A DNA stretch of 23,783 nt from GCA-020356105 sp041602815 (GTDB lineage: Bacteria > Pseudomonadota > Alphaproteobacteria > UBA8366 > JADFVY01): positions 1-23,783 of the forward strand of contig JBFIFO010000049.1 of the NCBI GenBank assembly GCA_041602815.1, read 5' to 3'. The translations under genes were made by a program, and so were the position numbers. Below are positions 15,919 through 23,538 of the stretch, piece after piece. How positions within the stretch are numbered: the first letter of the stretch is position 1; each line of letters opens with the position of its first letter. The notes under the pieces were generated by a model, which ran no database searches, was not told where the DNA came from, and saw nothing but the letters and a program-made list of their open reading frames with translations.

Positions 15919-16335
15919 ATGTCAAAAGTGTTTGGAGGATGCCTGTGCGGCGGCGTCCGCTACATGAGCGACGCGGCGCCTGCACTGACCGCCGTCTGTC
16001 ATTGCAAGCACTGCCAGCGGCAGACCGGGACGTCCTTCTCGATCCTCTTGGGCGTGCCGAAGGGCAGCCTGAAGATCGAGGGGGAGAGCCTTGCCGCCTT
16101 CGAGGACGTGGGCGACAGCGGGCTGCCCGTCATCCGCCATTTCTGCCGGAACTGCGGGTCGCCCATCTATTCCGACGTCAAGGCCATGCCGGACCTGGAT
16201 TTCGTCAAGGCCGGAACGCTGGACGATGCCGACTGGCTGCAGCCGCATCTCCACTTGTGGTGCAGCCATGCGCAGCCGTGGGTCGGCATCGACAGCCGGA
16301 CGCAGCAGTTCGAAAGGAACCCGCCGGCCGGCTGA
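15919..16335 (+). CDS. GFA/CENP-V family zinc-binding protein
   Basis: A 138-residue protein of the glutathione-dependent formaldehyde-activating enzyme (GFA)/CENP-V fold. The zinc-site cysteines are all present: GGCLCGGVRY (Cys8, Cys10), AVCHCKHCQRQTG, and HFCRNCGSPIYSD. Most family members of this size have no proven activity, and formaldehyde activation should not be assumed. The ATG at 15919 is chosen because CAGGA lies just upstream and the family starts with a few residues before the first C-x-C; the frame is open back to 15751 without family resemblance. It is followed after 83 nt by a membrane-protein gene with its own apparent promoter. Confidence 0.92.
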   Translation: MSKVFGGCLCGGVRYMSDAAPALTAVCHCKHCQRQTGTSFSILLGVPKGSLKIEGESLAAFEDVGDSGLPVIRHFCRNCGSPIYSDVKAMPDLDFVKAGTLDDADWLQPHLHLWCSHAQPWVGIDSRTQQFERNPPAG

Positions 16336-16403
16336 GTTTTCCGTCCAAGATGACGCGGGCCGGCGCGCGCACGGTCCCCGCCCTGCTGAGCGCCGCCGGT
16401 TCG

Positions 16404-16412
16404 TGCTATCCT
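16404..16412 (+). promoter_or_regulatory. Extended -10 placed for a leaderless transcript
   Basis: TGCTATCCT (TGn plus TATCCT) ends 6 nt before the ATG at 16419, so transcription would begin at or within a base of the start codon. No Shine-Dalgarno could be part of such an mRNA. The same TGCTATCCT appears at 13378-13386. No clear -35. Confidence 0.4.
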
Positions 16413-16418
16413 TGCGCC

Positions 16419-16847
16419 ATGAAACGGACGGCCGTTGGCTTCATGGTGGCGCCGCTGTGGGTGCCGGTGGTGTTCGCGGCGGCGCTCTGGCTCACCGGGG
16501 GCCAGAGCGGAGCGATCATGCAGATCGCGTGGCTGAGTTTCGTCTTCGGCTATGCCGGCGCCTGCCTGCTCGGCGTGCCGGCATTCGCCTGGCTGCGGGC
16601 GCGTGGCCTTACTGCGGCATGGGTCAGCGCGGTCGCCGGCTTCGCTCTCGGCGGGGTCGTGCTGTACCTGATCCTCGTCATGGTCGGGCTGCTCCTCGGC
16701 GTCGGGGTGGGACAGTCGCTATTCGGCGCGCTGCAGTCGTTCACGACATGGGGACCGTGGATAATCGTGTGTCCGGTCGGATCCCTCGTCGCCATCACCG
16801 TCTGGCTGATCGCCCGCCCCGACCGCCATGTCGCGTCAGGATACTGA
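16419..16847 (+). CDS. Hypothetical four-helix membrane protein
   Basis: I do not recognise the family. The product is 142 residues with four predicted transmembrane helices, about 6-26, 33-57, 65-92 and 105-128, short loops, and a basic C-terminal tail ARPDRH. Small Gly/Ala-rich helices without charged residues inside the membrane give no hint of transport or catalysis. The ATG at 16419 is supported by an immediate start of the first helix and by the -10-like element 6 nt upstream, which suggests a leaderless message. It ends 21 nt before the stop of the convergent L,D-transpeptidase gene. Confidence 0.75.
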   Translation: MKRTAVGFMVAPLWVPVVFAAALWLTGGQSGAIMQIAWLSFVFGYAGACLLGVPAFAWLRARGLTAAWVSAVAGFALGGVVLYLILVMVGLLLGVGVGQSLFGALQSFTTWGPWIIVCPVGSLVAITVWLIARPDRHVASGY

Positions 16848-16868
16848 GCGACGGCTCGGTGCTCGTCT

Positions 16869-18401
16869 CTACTGATCGAGCGCGGCGATCAGCCTCGCGT
16901 CCCGGTCGTAGATGTCGTCGATGAAGCGAACCGTGTCGGCGCCATCGGAGACCACCGTCCAGTACAGGATATGCACCGGGATCGAATGCTTGAGGCGGAC
17001 CAGCGTCTCCTCGTCGCCGGCGGCGAGCGCGCGGATGCGCGCGGGATCCCAGCCGGGCGTCTCCGCCAGCACCCAGTCGGCGAAGTCGAGGGCATCGCGC
17101 ACGCGCACGCAGCCGGACGAGAAGTCGCGGCGGGTGCGCGCGAACAGCCCGCGGGTCGGCGTGTCGTGCAGATAGACGTTGTGGCGGTTGGGGAACATGA
17201 ACTTGACGTCTCCGAGCGCGTTGTTCGGCCCCGGTGCCTGGCGGATGCGGTAGGGGAACGCGCGCTCCGGCACCGCGTTCCAGTCGATGTTCTTGGCATC
17301 GACCAGCTCACCGTTGCGGTCGATCACCTGGAAGCCGAGCGTCTCCACGGATTTCGGGTCGCGGCGGAATACCGGCAGCTTGTCCTTGACCGCAAGGTTC
17401 GGCGGCGTCTCCCACCACGGGTTGAATACGAGGTAGGTCATCGTGCCGGTGAAGATCGGAGTCTTCCGGTAGAGCCGGCCGACGATGATCTCGTGGGTCC
17501 GCTCCACCTGCCCGTTAACGTGTGCCTCGAGGCGGAAGTCGGCAATGTTGACGCGGATATGGCGCCGCCCGAGGTCGTCGGGCAGCCAGCGCCAGCGCTC
17601 CATATTGGCGCGGATCTGCGCGATCCGCTCCTCGACGCGGGTGTTGAGCTGGGTCAGGGTCCGGGCGCCGACGGCGCCGTCGGGCTCGAGATTCGTGCGT
17701 TTCTGGAAGCGCCGCACGGCCTCGACCAGCGCGGCGTCGAACAGCTCGGGGTCGGCGGACGCACCGGCAATGTCGCCGGTCGCCGCCAGCCGTTTTCGCA
17801 GCTGCGCGACGCGCCGTCCGCGATCGCCAACGCGCAGGGTCGGTCCTCCGTCGATCGACGGCCAGCCGCCCTTTTCGGCGATCACGCGATAACGCGCCAG
17901 CGCCCGCTGCAGGTCGCGATAGCCGCGCTGCGACGGCGCCAGCACATCGAGGCTCTCGGCAACCGCGCCATTGGCGAGCGCACTCTCCAAATAGGCGGCA
18001 AGGTCGCGTCCGCGCGGGGTTGCCGTCCAGTTCGGCTCGATGCTGACCGGATCGAGGCGACCCGACAGTAGGTGGGCGGCCAGGGTCAGATAGGCGTCGG
18101 TCGCGATACGGTCGAGGCGCGCATCGGCCACCGCCGGCGACGCTGCGCTCAGCTCGGCGAGGCGATAGTCGGCGGGGTCCAGCCCGTGCAACTCAGCCGT
18201 CCTGATGGCGGTGAGGAGATCACCCCAGGCGGCGCCGTTGGTGGGCCCGGTCCAGGCCAGCGATCCATTCCGCCATTGATAGAATCGGTCGACCGTCGCC
18301 TGCGCGCGCAATGTCTCGGCGCCGGCCACGGCCCAACCCTGCAGAACCACGCCGATCAGCCCAAGTATGGCGGATGCCAGCGCAGGCGAACGCTTGATCA
18401 A
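16869..18401 (-). CDS. L,D-transpeptidase, YcbB/LdtD type
   Basis: About 510 residues. L,D-transpeptidases of this group form 3-3 cross-links between meso-DAP residues of peptidoglycan in the periplasm. Order: signal peptide (LIKRSPALASAILGLIGVV), YcbB-type scaffold region (about 30-190), a peptidoglycan-binding domain (LRVGDRGRRVAQLRKRLAATGD... DGAVGARTLTQLN, about 200-265), and a YkuD catalytic domain. The active site is HDTPTRGLFARTRRDF followed by SSGCVRVRDALDFADWVL, with the catalytic Cys near 431 encoded at 17109-17111. No ATG precedes the signal peptide; TTG at 18401 has GGGGAG 8 nt upstream and is preferred over TTG at 18407, only 2 nt from that motif. Confidence 0.95.
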   Translation of the reverse strand: MIKRSPALASAILGLIGVVLQGWAVAGAETLRAQATVDRFYQWRNGSLAWTGPTNGAAWGDLLTAIRTAELHGLDPADYRLAELSAASPAVADARLDRIATDAYLTLAAHLLSGRLDPVSIEPNWTATPRGRDLAAYLESALANGAVAESLDVLAPSQRGYRDLQRALARYRVIAEKGGWPSIDGGPTLRVGDRGRRVAQLRKRLAATGDIAGASADPELFDAALVEAVRRFQKRTNLEPDGAVGARTLTQLNTRVEERIAQIRANMERWRWLPDDLGRRHIRVNIADFRLEAHVNGQVERTHEIIVGRLYRKTPIFTGTMTYLVFNPWWETPPNLAVKDKLPVFRRDPKSVETLGFQVIDRNGELVDAKNIDWNAVPERAFPYRIRQAPGPNNALGDVKFMFPNRHNVYLHDTPTRGLFARTRRDFSSGCVRVRDALDFADWVLAETPGWDPARIRALAAGDEETLVRLKHSIPVHILYWTVVSDGADTVRFIDDIYDRDARLIAALDQ

Positions 18402-18612
18402 CGACAAATCTCCCCAGCAGACCCGTAGTGCCCGTCACGGTTTTCCATAATGTTGTACGTGCAGGTGGCCTGGCGCAAGGCCCTTGAACGCTGCCGTGAC
18501 ATCAAATATCGGTCATCTCTGCAAGGGTTGTCCGCGGTTACCGGACGGGTGCGCGTTGCCGCCGCAACAGTGGCCGGGCGCGCCCGCGTCGGGCGGCCCG
18601 GCCGATTGCGTT

Positions 18613-18648
18613 GTCCGGCTATGGCCGCAGGCACGGCGGCAGCCGGAC
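18613..18648 (-). terminator. Stem-loop after the LVIVD-repeat gene
   Basis: GTCCGGCT (18613-18620) and AGCCGGAC (18641-18648) form a perfect 8-bp stem with an inner GCCG/CGGC pairing, 14 nt past the stop codon on the minus strand. No T-run follows, so intrinsic termination is uncertain; it may instead protect the mRNA 3' end. Confidence 0.4.
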
Positions 18649-18661
18649 GGAGGGTTTCGTG

Positions 18662-20140
18662 CTACGGAATCGTGGTTTCCTGCACCTGCGGATTGAGATA
18701 GTCGAACTTCACCGTGTTCGCCCCTGCAAAATCGCTCAGCTTGAACACGTCGAAGCCACGCGGGATGTCGTTGGCGTAGACGTAGCCGTTGTACCAGTAA
18801 GCCGACCAGGTGCTCGAGGGTCTTGGCTCCTGCGCATCGTAATAGGCGATCTCGAACGCGTTGGCCGGATCGTTGAAGTCGATGACGCTGGTGCCGCCGC
18901 CATACCAGGACGAGGCGAGGAAATTCGTCCCGTCGCGCCGCGGCAGCACGTTGAACAGGTGCGCGCTGCAATATTCACCCGGCTGCAGGCGCGGGATCAG
19001 GAACGAGCCGAGCGGCGCGGCGCCGTCCGTCTCGTCGGTGATCGCGGCGGTCTCGTAAAACCAGATACGGCCGTGCAAGTCACCCGGATCCTGGCAGCTT
19101 CCGAACACCGACTCGTCACCGAAGATTGTGGTCTGGCCGTCCCAGGTAAAGGTCGCCGAGTGCCAGATCTCGATGTCATCGTTGTCGAAGTGTTCGATGA
19201 TCACCGGGTTGGCCGGGTCGCTGATGTCCCAGGTCTGCCCCTCACTGAGGCAGGCCGCAGCGGCGAGGCCGAACTCGAGGAAGAACTGCACGTCGTGGCA
19301 GCCGTCCGTCGCGCCTAGGCCGAGGAACACCAGGTCGTCGAACGTCTGGTTGACCGGGATCGGCACCACGTTGAGGACGGCGGCGTCCTGCGGTCTGTCC
19401 AGGGGCACCTCGACAATTGAGATCTGGCCGTTTCCGGGCGATCCGGGCAGGCCGGGCTCGCCGCAGGTCGGCCCGCCGCGCAGCGCGTAGGACAGGACGT
19501 AGACGAGCAGCCGGTTGTTCGCGGGATCGGGGATGATGTTGTTGGTGTGCGATCCGCAATCCGTGTAGACCGACTTGACGAACTGCGGGTCGGCCGGGTT
19601 GCTGACGTCGAAGACGCGGATGCCCTCCCAGCCTACGGTCGGTCGCGGCACGCTGGGAAGCTGGGCCGCGCCGCATTCGGGGCCGGCCATGACGGCGTCG
19701 ACCGAGAGGATCAGGATGTTGCCCCACACCGAGGTGTCGTTCTGCGGGCCCGGACAGAAGACGTTGGCGACCTCCTTGGGATTCCCCTTGCCGGAGATGT
19801 CGAACACGCGGAAGCCGCGGTAGTTGCCGACGAACGCATAGTTGCCCCAGAAGCTGATGTCCGAGTTGGTGGCGGCGGTCTGCGCGAAACTGCCCTTCAG
19901 ATGCATGTTCTGGCTGCGGTCGTCGGGGCCTTTGCCGACCTTGTCACGGCCGCCGGTCAGCTTATCGACAAGCTGTTCGCCGCTTATGACGTTGCCGGCC
20001 TCGTCGTAGCCGGGTGTCAGGTCGTAAGGAAAGCGGACGGTCTTGTGTTCCTCGTCGGCTGCTGCGGGCTGCATGAGGACGGGTGCCAGCGCGAAGGCCA
20101 GACCCGCAAATACTGCCCTGAACGTTGATCGTCTTGTCAT
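18662..20140 (-). CDS. Secreted LVIVD-repeat (beta-propeller) protein
   Basis: A 492-residue exported protein. A signal peptide (MTRRSTFRAVFAGLAFALAP..., cleavage likely near AAADEE) precedes repeated blades of the LVIVD type: FRVFDISGKGNPKEVA, IRVFDVSNPADPQFVKSV, TWDISDPANPVIIEHF and TSVIDFNDPANAFEIAYY. Such repeats form beta-propellers; conserved SVWG and HTNNI stretches lie between the blades. At least eight cysteines in the mature part suggest disulfides and a periplasmic or extracellular site. Catalytic activity is not apparent. ATG 20140 is preferred over the open extension to 20617 because GAGAGG lies just upstream and the signal peptide begins at once. Confidence 0.88.
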   Translation of the reverse strand: MTRRSTFRAVFAGLAFALAPVLMQPAAADEEHKTVRFPYDLTPGYDEAGNVISGEQLVDKLTGGRDKVGKGPDDRSQNMHLKGSFAQTAATNSDISFWGNYAFVGNYRGFRVFDISGKGNPKEVANVFCPGPQNDTSVWGNILILSVDAVMAGPECGAAQLPSVPRPTVGWEGIRVFDVSNPADPQFVKSVYTDCGSHTNNIIPDPANNRLLVYVLSYALRGGPTCGEPGLPGSPGNGQISIVEVPLDRPQDAAVLNVVPIPVNQTFDDLVFLGLGATDGCHDVQFFLEFGLAAAACLSEGQTWDISDPANPVIIEHFDNDDIEIWHSATFTWDGQTTIFGDESVFGSCQDPGDLHGRIWFYETAAITDETDGAAPLGSFLIPRLQPGEYCSAHLFNVLPRRDGTNFLASSWYGGGTSVIDFNDPANAFEIAYYDAQEPRPSSTWSAYWYNGYVYANDIPRGFDVFKLSDFAGANTVKFDYLNPQVQETTIP

Positions 20141-20571
20141 TGCCTCTCTCCCATGTGTGAATACCCGTGACGACAAAGGTGCCGGAACTCCCCTGGCGAT
20201 GGCCGCCTCAGCCCCGCCCGGAAGTGGCAGCCGCTCCGGCCCGGCCGTCGCCACAGCAACGCACCGGTCCGATCGACACGCAACAATCCGGGTCAGTTGT
20301 ATGACTGCACCGCCCCTCGATCCGATCCGGCCGTCTTGCTGCGGCTCCTGGCCGTCGCCGCGTCGGCAACCGGCCATATCGGATCGGGCGGGCGGTTCGA
20401 GAACAGCCCCAACCCCCTGTACCTCACTGCCTATAATATATAGCGCGCCAGCATGCGGGAGTAGTGCAACTTTGGGCTGACCGGCGCCGGAGCAAGACGA
20501 TCCATGCACCGGCGGCCGCGGCGCAGGCCAGCGATCAAGGCTGCGACGGCCGTGCTGCAACCGTTGCGGTG
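20141..20571. other. 431-nt intergenic region upstream of the LVIVD gene
   Basis: Non-coding by composition and context. Near 20431-20442 a short A/T island (CTATAATATATAG) stands out; read on the minus strand it offers TATATT or TATTAT as a -10 about 290 nt before the LVIVD start, with no matched -35; on the plus strand TATAAT (20432-20437) is perfect but also lacks a -35 and has no gene behind it. Confidence 0.4.
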
Positions 20572-21978
20572 TCAGAACAGGATATCGGCGACAACGGTAC
20601 CGTGGTCGGACGGCCACAGGGCCGGGCCCGGCAGCGGTGTCCTGTCGCGGCGGCGATCGCCGACAACGTCGACGTGCGGTACCTCGACCGGCAGTTCCCG
20701 CGTGAAGATCATGTCGATGCGCCGGTCGAGGAGGCTTGCCACGTTCGCCAGATCGGGCAGCTGGCAGCAGGTCGGGCCGTCGGCCGGCAGCGCACGCAGC
20801 GACCAGATGTCGACGAAGCCGGCGGCGGCGAACTGGGTGTACGGCGTTTCGATACCGGTATCGAACGGCGGCGCCAGCGGCAGTGGGCCGGGGACGCCGA
20901 GACCGTCCGGGGACGAATTGATGTCGCCCGCCACGATCAGGGTCCGATCCGCCGGCGTGTCCGCCAGAGCTGCGATCAACTCGGCCGCCTGGGCAGCCTG
21001 GACGTAACTCGACAACGGATCGTTTGGATCGGGCGTGCGGACCTCGAGATGGGTCGTCACAAAGCGGTAGTCCCGGCCGCTGACTGTCACGTCGACGGCA
21101 ACGTAGCCGCGCTCCAGCGCAAGCGTTCCCGCCGCAGCGCCGGCTTCGAGAACGGACTCGAAGTTGCAGCCGTCCGCCGAAGGGCGGGCGCAGGGGAAGC
21201 CGACCGGCATGGCCGCGTCCGCGGCAACGACGTCACTGCGCACCAGGATGACATCCCGGTCGCGCGCGACCAGAAGGGCGGGCACGTCGTTGATTTCGAA
21301 CGGCAGACCGGGTGGCAGACCGGTCGCCTGGATGTCCCGCAGATCGAGGTTGTCGACCGTGGCGACCGGAACGTACATGGCGTTCCTGGCCGCAAGCGCC
21401 GACAGCGTCTTTCCGAGATGATCGGTGAAGGCGCCGGCGATCGACGGATCGTCGCAGCCGATCCCGGGCGTGGGTGTGATGACGTCGATGCAGCGGATGG
21501 ACCAGACCTCCTGCAGGCCGACCAGATGCGGGCGCCGCTGCGCGATCAGCCGCGCCAGACGGTCGGCGCGGCGCGAGAAATCGGTTTCGGCAATCTGTCG
21601 GAGCGCGGCCAACAGCGCCTCGTTGAGGGCCGCTTCATCCGGCGCCGCGAGAAGCGGTGTCAAATCGGCGCCGAGATACTGGTTCTGCGTCATGACGGTG
21701 ACATCGGGCCTGCTGCCGGGCCACGGGCGATCGAGCCGGTGCCACCAGAATCGGCCGACTGGTGGTGTGGGATCGCCGCGCCGCAGGATCCGGCGGTCGG
21801 CGATCCGGTGCGGGAGCACACTGCCGGTCGCAACGATCACCGCGTCATGCAGCCACCGCGGCAGGGCGGCGCGGTCCCCTTGGTCACGTGCTGCCGCCGG
21901 GGCCGCCGCACCGGCGCCGGCCGGCGCCGCCAGGGCAAGAAACAGCAGCGCGGCACGCGTCAATCCACGTCGCTTCAT
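20572..21978 (-). CDS. Secreted endonuclease/exonuclease/phosphatase-family protein
   Basis: A 468-residue exported protein. Signal peptide: KRRG followed by an Ala/Leu-rich segment to about residue 30. The EEP fold (DNase I, sphingomyelinase and inositol phosphatase superfamily) is shown by VMTQNQYLG (metal-site Asn about 99), LVGLQEVWS (Glu about 157), RFVTTHLEVR, LIVAGDINSSPDG, RRIDMIFTR and the terminal SDHGTVVADI (Asp458-His459). All catalytic positions are intact. Substrate could be nucleic acid, phospholipid or another phosphoester; sequence alone does not say. ATG 21978 is chosen; the GTG at 21990 is an alternative. It is followed (minus strand) by the 431-nt gap and the LVIVD gene and is divergent from DUF2267. 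Confidence 0.9.
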   Translation of the reverse strand: MKRRGLTRAALLFLALAAPAGAGAAAPAAARDQGDRAALPRWLHDAVIVATGSVLPHRIADRRILRRGDPTPPVGRFWWHRLDRPWPGSRPDVTVMTQNQYLGADLTPLLAAPDEAALNEALLAALRQIAETDFSRRADRLARLIAQRRPHLVGLQEVWSIRCIDVITPTPGIGCDDPSIAGAFTDHLGKTLSALAARNAMYVPVATVDNLDLRDIQATGLPPGLPFEINDVPALLVARDRDVILVRSDVVAADAAMPVGFPCARPSADGCNFESVLEAGAAAGTLALERGYVAVDVTVSGRDYRFVTTHLEVRTPDPNDPLSSYVQAAQAAELIAALADTPADRTLIVAGDINSSPDGLGVPGPLPLAPPFDTGIETPYTQFAAAGFVDIWSLRALPADGPTCCQLPDLANVASLLDRRIDMIFTRELPVEVPHVDVVGDRRRDRTPLPGPALWPSDHGTVVADILF

Positions 21979-22226
21979 GATCACCGTCACCTTCGAATCG
22001 CGCCCAAGAGATGCCCCATTGTTACGACGCCGGAGGTATCCGTATGGTTAACAAAGCGGAAATTACGCCGATGCGGTCGCACCGGCCGGGGCACGTTCGG
22101 GAAGCAAACGCCGCGGTCGATCTTGCGGCGCGATCCCCTTGCGCTGGATCAAGGCGCGGCCGTTGCGACGGGCGCATAGTCGCAGCTTGTCCGCACTTCC
22201 CGTTTTGGACGGAAAGGAGGCCGGCC

Positions 22227-22688
22227 ATGAGCGCAAGAGGCCTTTCCGTGTTCGACGAGACCCTTCAGGTCACGCATATCTGGCTCAACGAGCTGATGGA
22301 GGAGATGGGCTGGGAGGATCGGCACCGCGCCTATCTCGGCCTGCGGCTGGTGCTGCAGGCGATCCGCGACCACCTGTCGCCGGACGAAGCGGTGCATCTC
22401 GGCGCGCAGCTGCCGATGCTGGTGCGCGGCTTCTATTACGAGGGCTGGCGGCCCTCGCGCACGCCGGACCGCGACCGCGGCGTCGACGCCTTTCTGAACC
22501 GCATCGAGGACGGCTTCCGCCAGGGCCCCGGCGACGAGTTCATCGACCCGGCGGAGCTGGCGGCGGCGGTGTTCGCGGTGCTGCGCCGGCGCGTCTCGCG
22601 CGGCGAGTACGACCAGGTCCTGCACGCGCTGCCGGCGGCGCTTCGCAAGCTGGCGCCCGAGCCGCGCACGCCGCGCGCGATGGTGTAA
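22227..22688 (+). CDS. DUF2267 family protein
   Basis: A 153-residue soluble, helical protein. The arrangement FDETLQVTHIWLNELMEEMGWEDRHRAYLGLRLVLQAIRDHLSPDEAVHLGAQLPMLVRGFYYEGW, then DAFLNRI, DPAELAAAVFAVLRRRVSRGEYDQVLHALPAALRKL, is that of DUF2267, a family of unknown function with two similar helical halves. ATG 22227 has an AAAGGAGG Shine-Dalgarno 6 nt upstream. The same frame is open further up and contains another ATG (22044) with GGAGG 8 nt upstream, but the added 61 residues do not look family-like. It is 55 nt upstream of the first rhomboid gene, which has a promoter of its own. Confidence 0.9.
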   Translation: MSARGLSVFDETLQVTHIWLNELMEEMGWEDRHRAYLGLRLVLQAIRDHLSPDEAVHLGAQLPMLVRGFYYEGWRPSRTPDRDRGVDAFLNRIEDGFRQGPGDEFIDPAELAAAVFAVLRRRVSRGEYDQVLHALPAALRKLAPEPRTPRAMV

Positions 22689-22705
22689 GCCAACGACGGC
22701 GGCGG

Positions 22706-22734
22706 ATGACACCGGCGCCGGGCTCGCGTAGTCT
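22706..22734 (+). promoter_or_regulatory. Candidate promoter of the first rhomboid gene, near-leaderless
   Basis: ATGACA (22706-22711; 5 of 6 to TTGACA), a 17-nt spacer and TAGTCT (22729-22734; 4 of 6 to TATAAT). The -10 ends 9 nt before the ATG at 22744, so the transcript would begin within a few bases of the start codon. No Shine-Dalgarno precedes this ATG. Confidence 0.45.
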
Positions 22735-22743
22735 GGCGCGGCC

Positions 22744-23445
22744 ATGTTCCTGCCGCTCAAGGACAGCAATCCGCTCCGCGTGATCCCGTTCCAGAGGGTC
22801 ACGGTGACGATCATCGCGCTGTGCATCGGCGCGTTCGTCTGGCAGTCCCTGCTGCCGGCGCGGGCGGCGGTCGCGGCGACCTTGTCCTACGGCGTGATCC
22901 CGGCGGTGCTCTTCGACCTCCAGCAACTGCCGCCGCAGCTTGCGGTGATCCCGGCGGAACTTACCGTCGTCACCTCGATGTTCCTGCACGCGGACTGGCT
23001 GCATCTCGGCGGCAACATGCTGTATCTGTGGGTGTTCGGCGACAACATCGAGGATTCGATGGGGCACGTCCGTTTCGTCGCCTTCTACCTGTTGTGCGGC
23101 ACTGCCGCGGTGCTGACGCACGGGCTGATCGACCCCGCCTCGACGACCCCGCTGATCGGCGCCAGCGGCGCGATCTCGGGCGTTCTCGGGGCCTATCTCC
23201 TGCTCCACCCGAGAGTCCGAGTGATTGCCCTGGTGCTGCCCTGGCTGCCGCTGCCGCTGCCCGCCTATATCGTGCTCGGCGGCTGGATCCTGCTGCAGGT
23301 CATCAACGCCTATGTCGACGGCGCCATCCCGGCCGAGGGCGGCACCGCGTGGTGGGCGCATATCGGCGGCTTCGTTGCCGGCGCGCTGCTGATCGTGCCG
23401 ATGCGGCGCCGCGGCGTGCGGCTGTTCGACCGGGGGCGGTACTGA
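22744..23445 (+). CDS. Rhomboid family intramembrane serine protease
   Basis: A 233-residue polytopic inner-membrane protease with six or so predicted helices. The catalytic dyad is complete: Ser141 in GASGAISG (family GxSG) and His206 in WWAHIGGFVAGA. The conserved HLGGNMLYLWVFGDNIEDSMGH block (His87, Asn91), whose Asn helps form the oxyanion hole, and the AEL/SMFLHADW loop are also present. Family members cut single-pass membrane proteins in or near the bilayer; the substrate is unknown. The protein is close in pattern to bacterial rhomboids with the short FLPL(K)D N-terminus. Followed after 93 nt by a paralogue in tandem. Confidence 0.94.
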   Translation: MFLPLKDSNPLRVIPFQRVTVTIIALCIGAFVWQSLLPARAAVAATLSYGVIPAVLFDLQQLPPQLAVIPAELTVVTSMFLHADWLHLGGNMLYLWVFGDNIEDSMGHVRFVAFYLLCGTAAVLTHGLIDPASTTPLIGASGAISGVLGAYLLLHPRVRVIALVLPWLPLPLPAYIVLGGWILLQVINAYVDGAIPAEGGTAWWAHIGGFVAGALLIVPMRRRGVRLFDRGRY

Positions 23446-23479
23446 GGCGCTCCGCCCTGCCCGCAACCGTTGCACCGTT

Positions 23480-23489
23480 AACCCGGGTT
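23480..23489. promoter_or_regulatory. Palindrome between the two rhomboid genes
   Basis: AACCCGGGTT is a perfect 10-bp palindrome, extended imperfectly to TTAACCCGGGTTTAA, about 50 nt before the second rhomboid start. It could be an operator or chance; no function is shown. Confidence 0.2.
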
Positions 23490-23538
23490 TAACCCTGCCG
23501 TGCCACCTTCTGCCCGCCACATCGCGCAGGAGGGGCCG

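Noticed and set aside
20432..20437. Perfect TATAAT on the plus strand
   Set aside because: No -35 element at suitable spacing and no plus-strand gene follows within 1.7 kb; more likely part of a minus-strand promoter island or chance.
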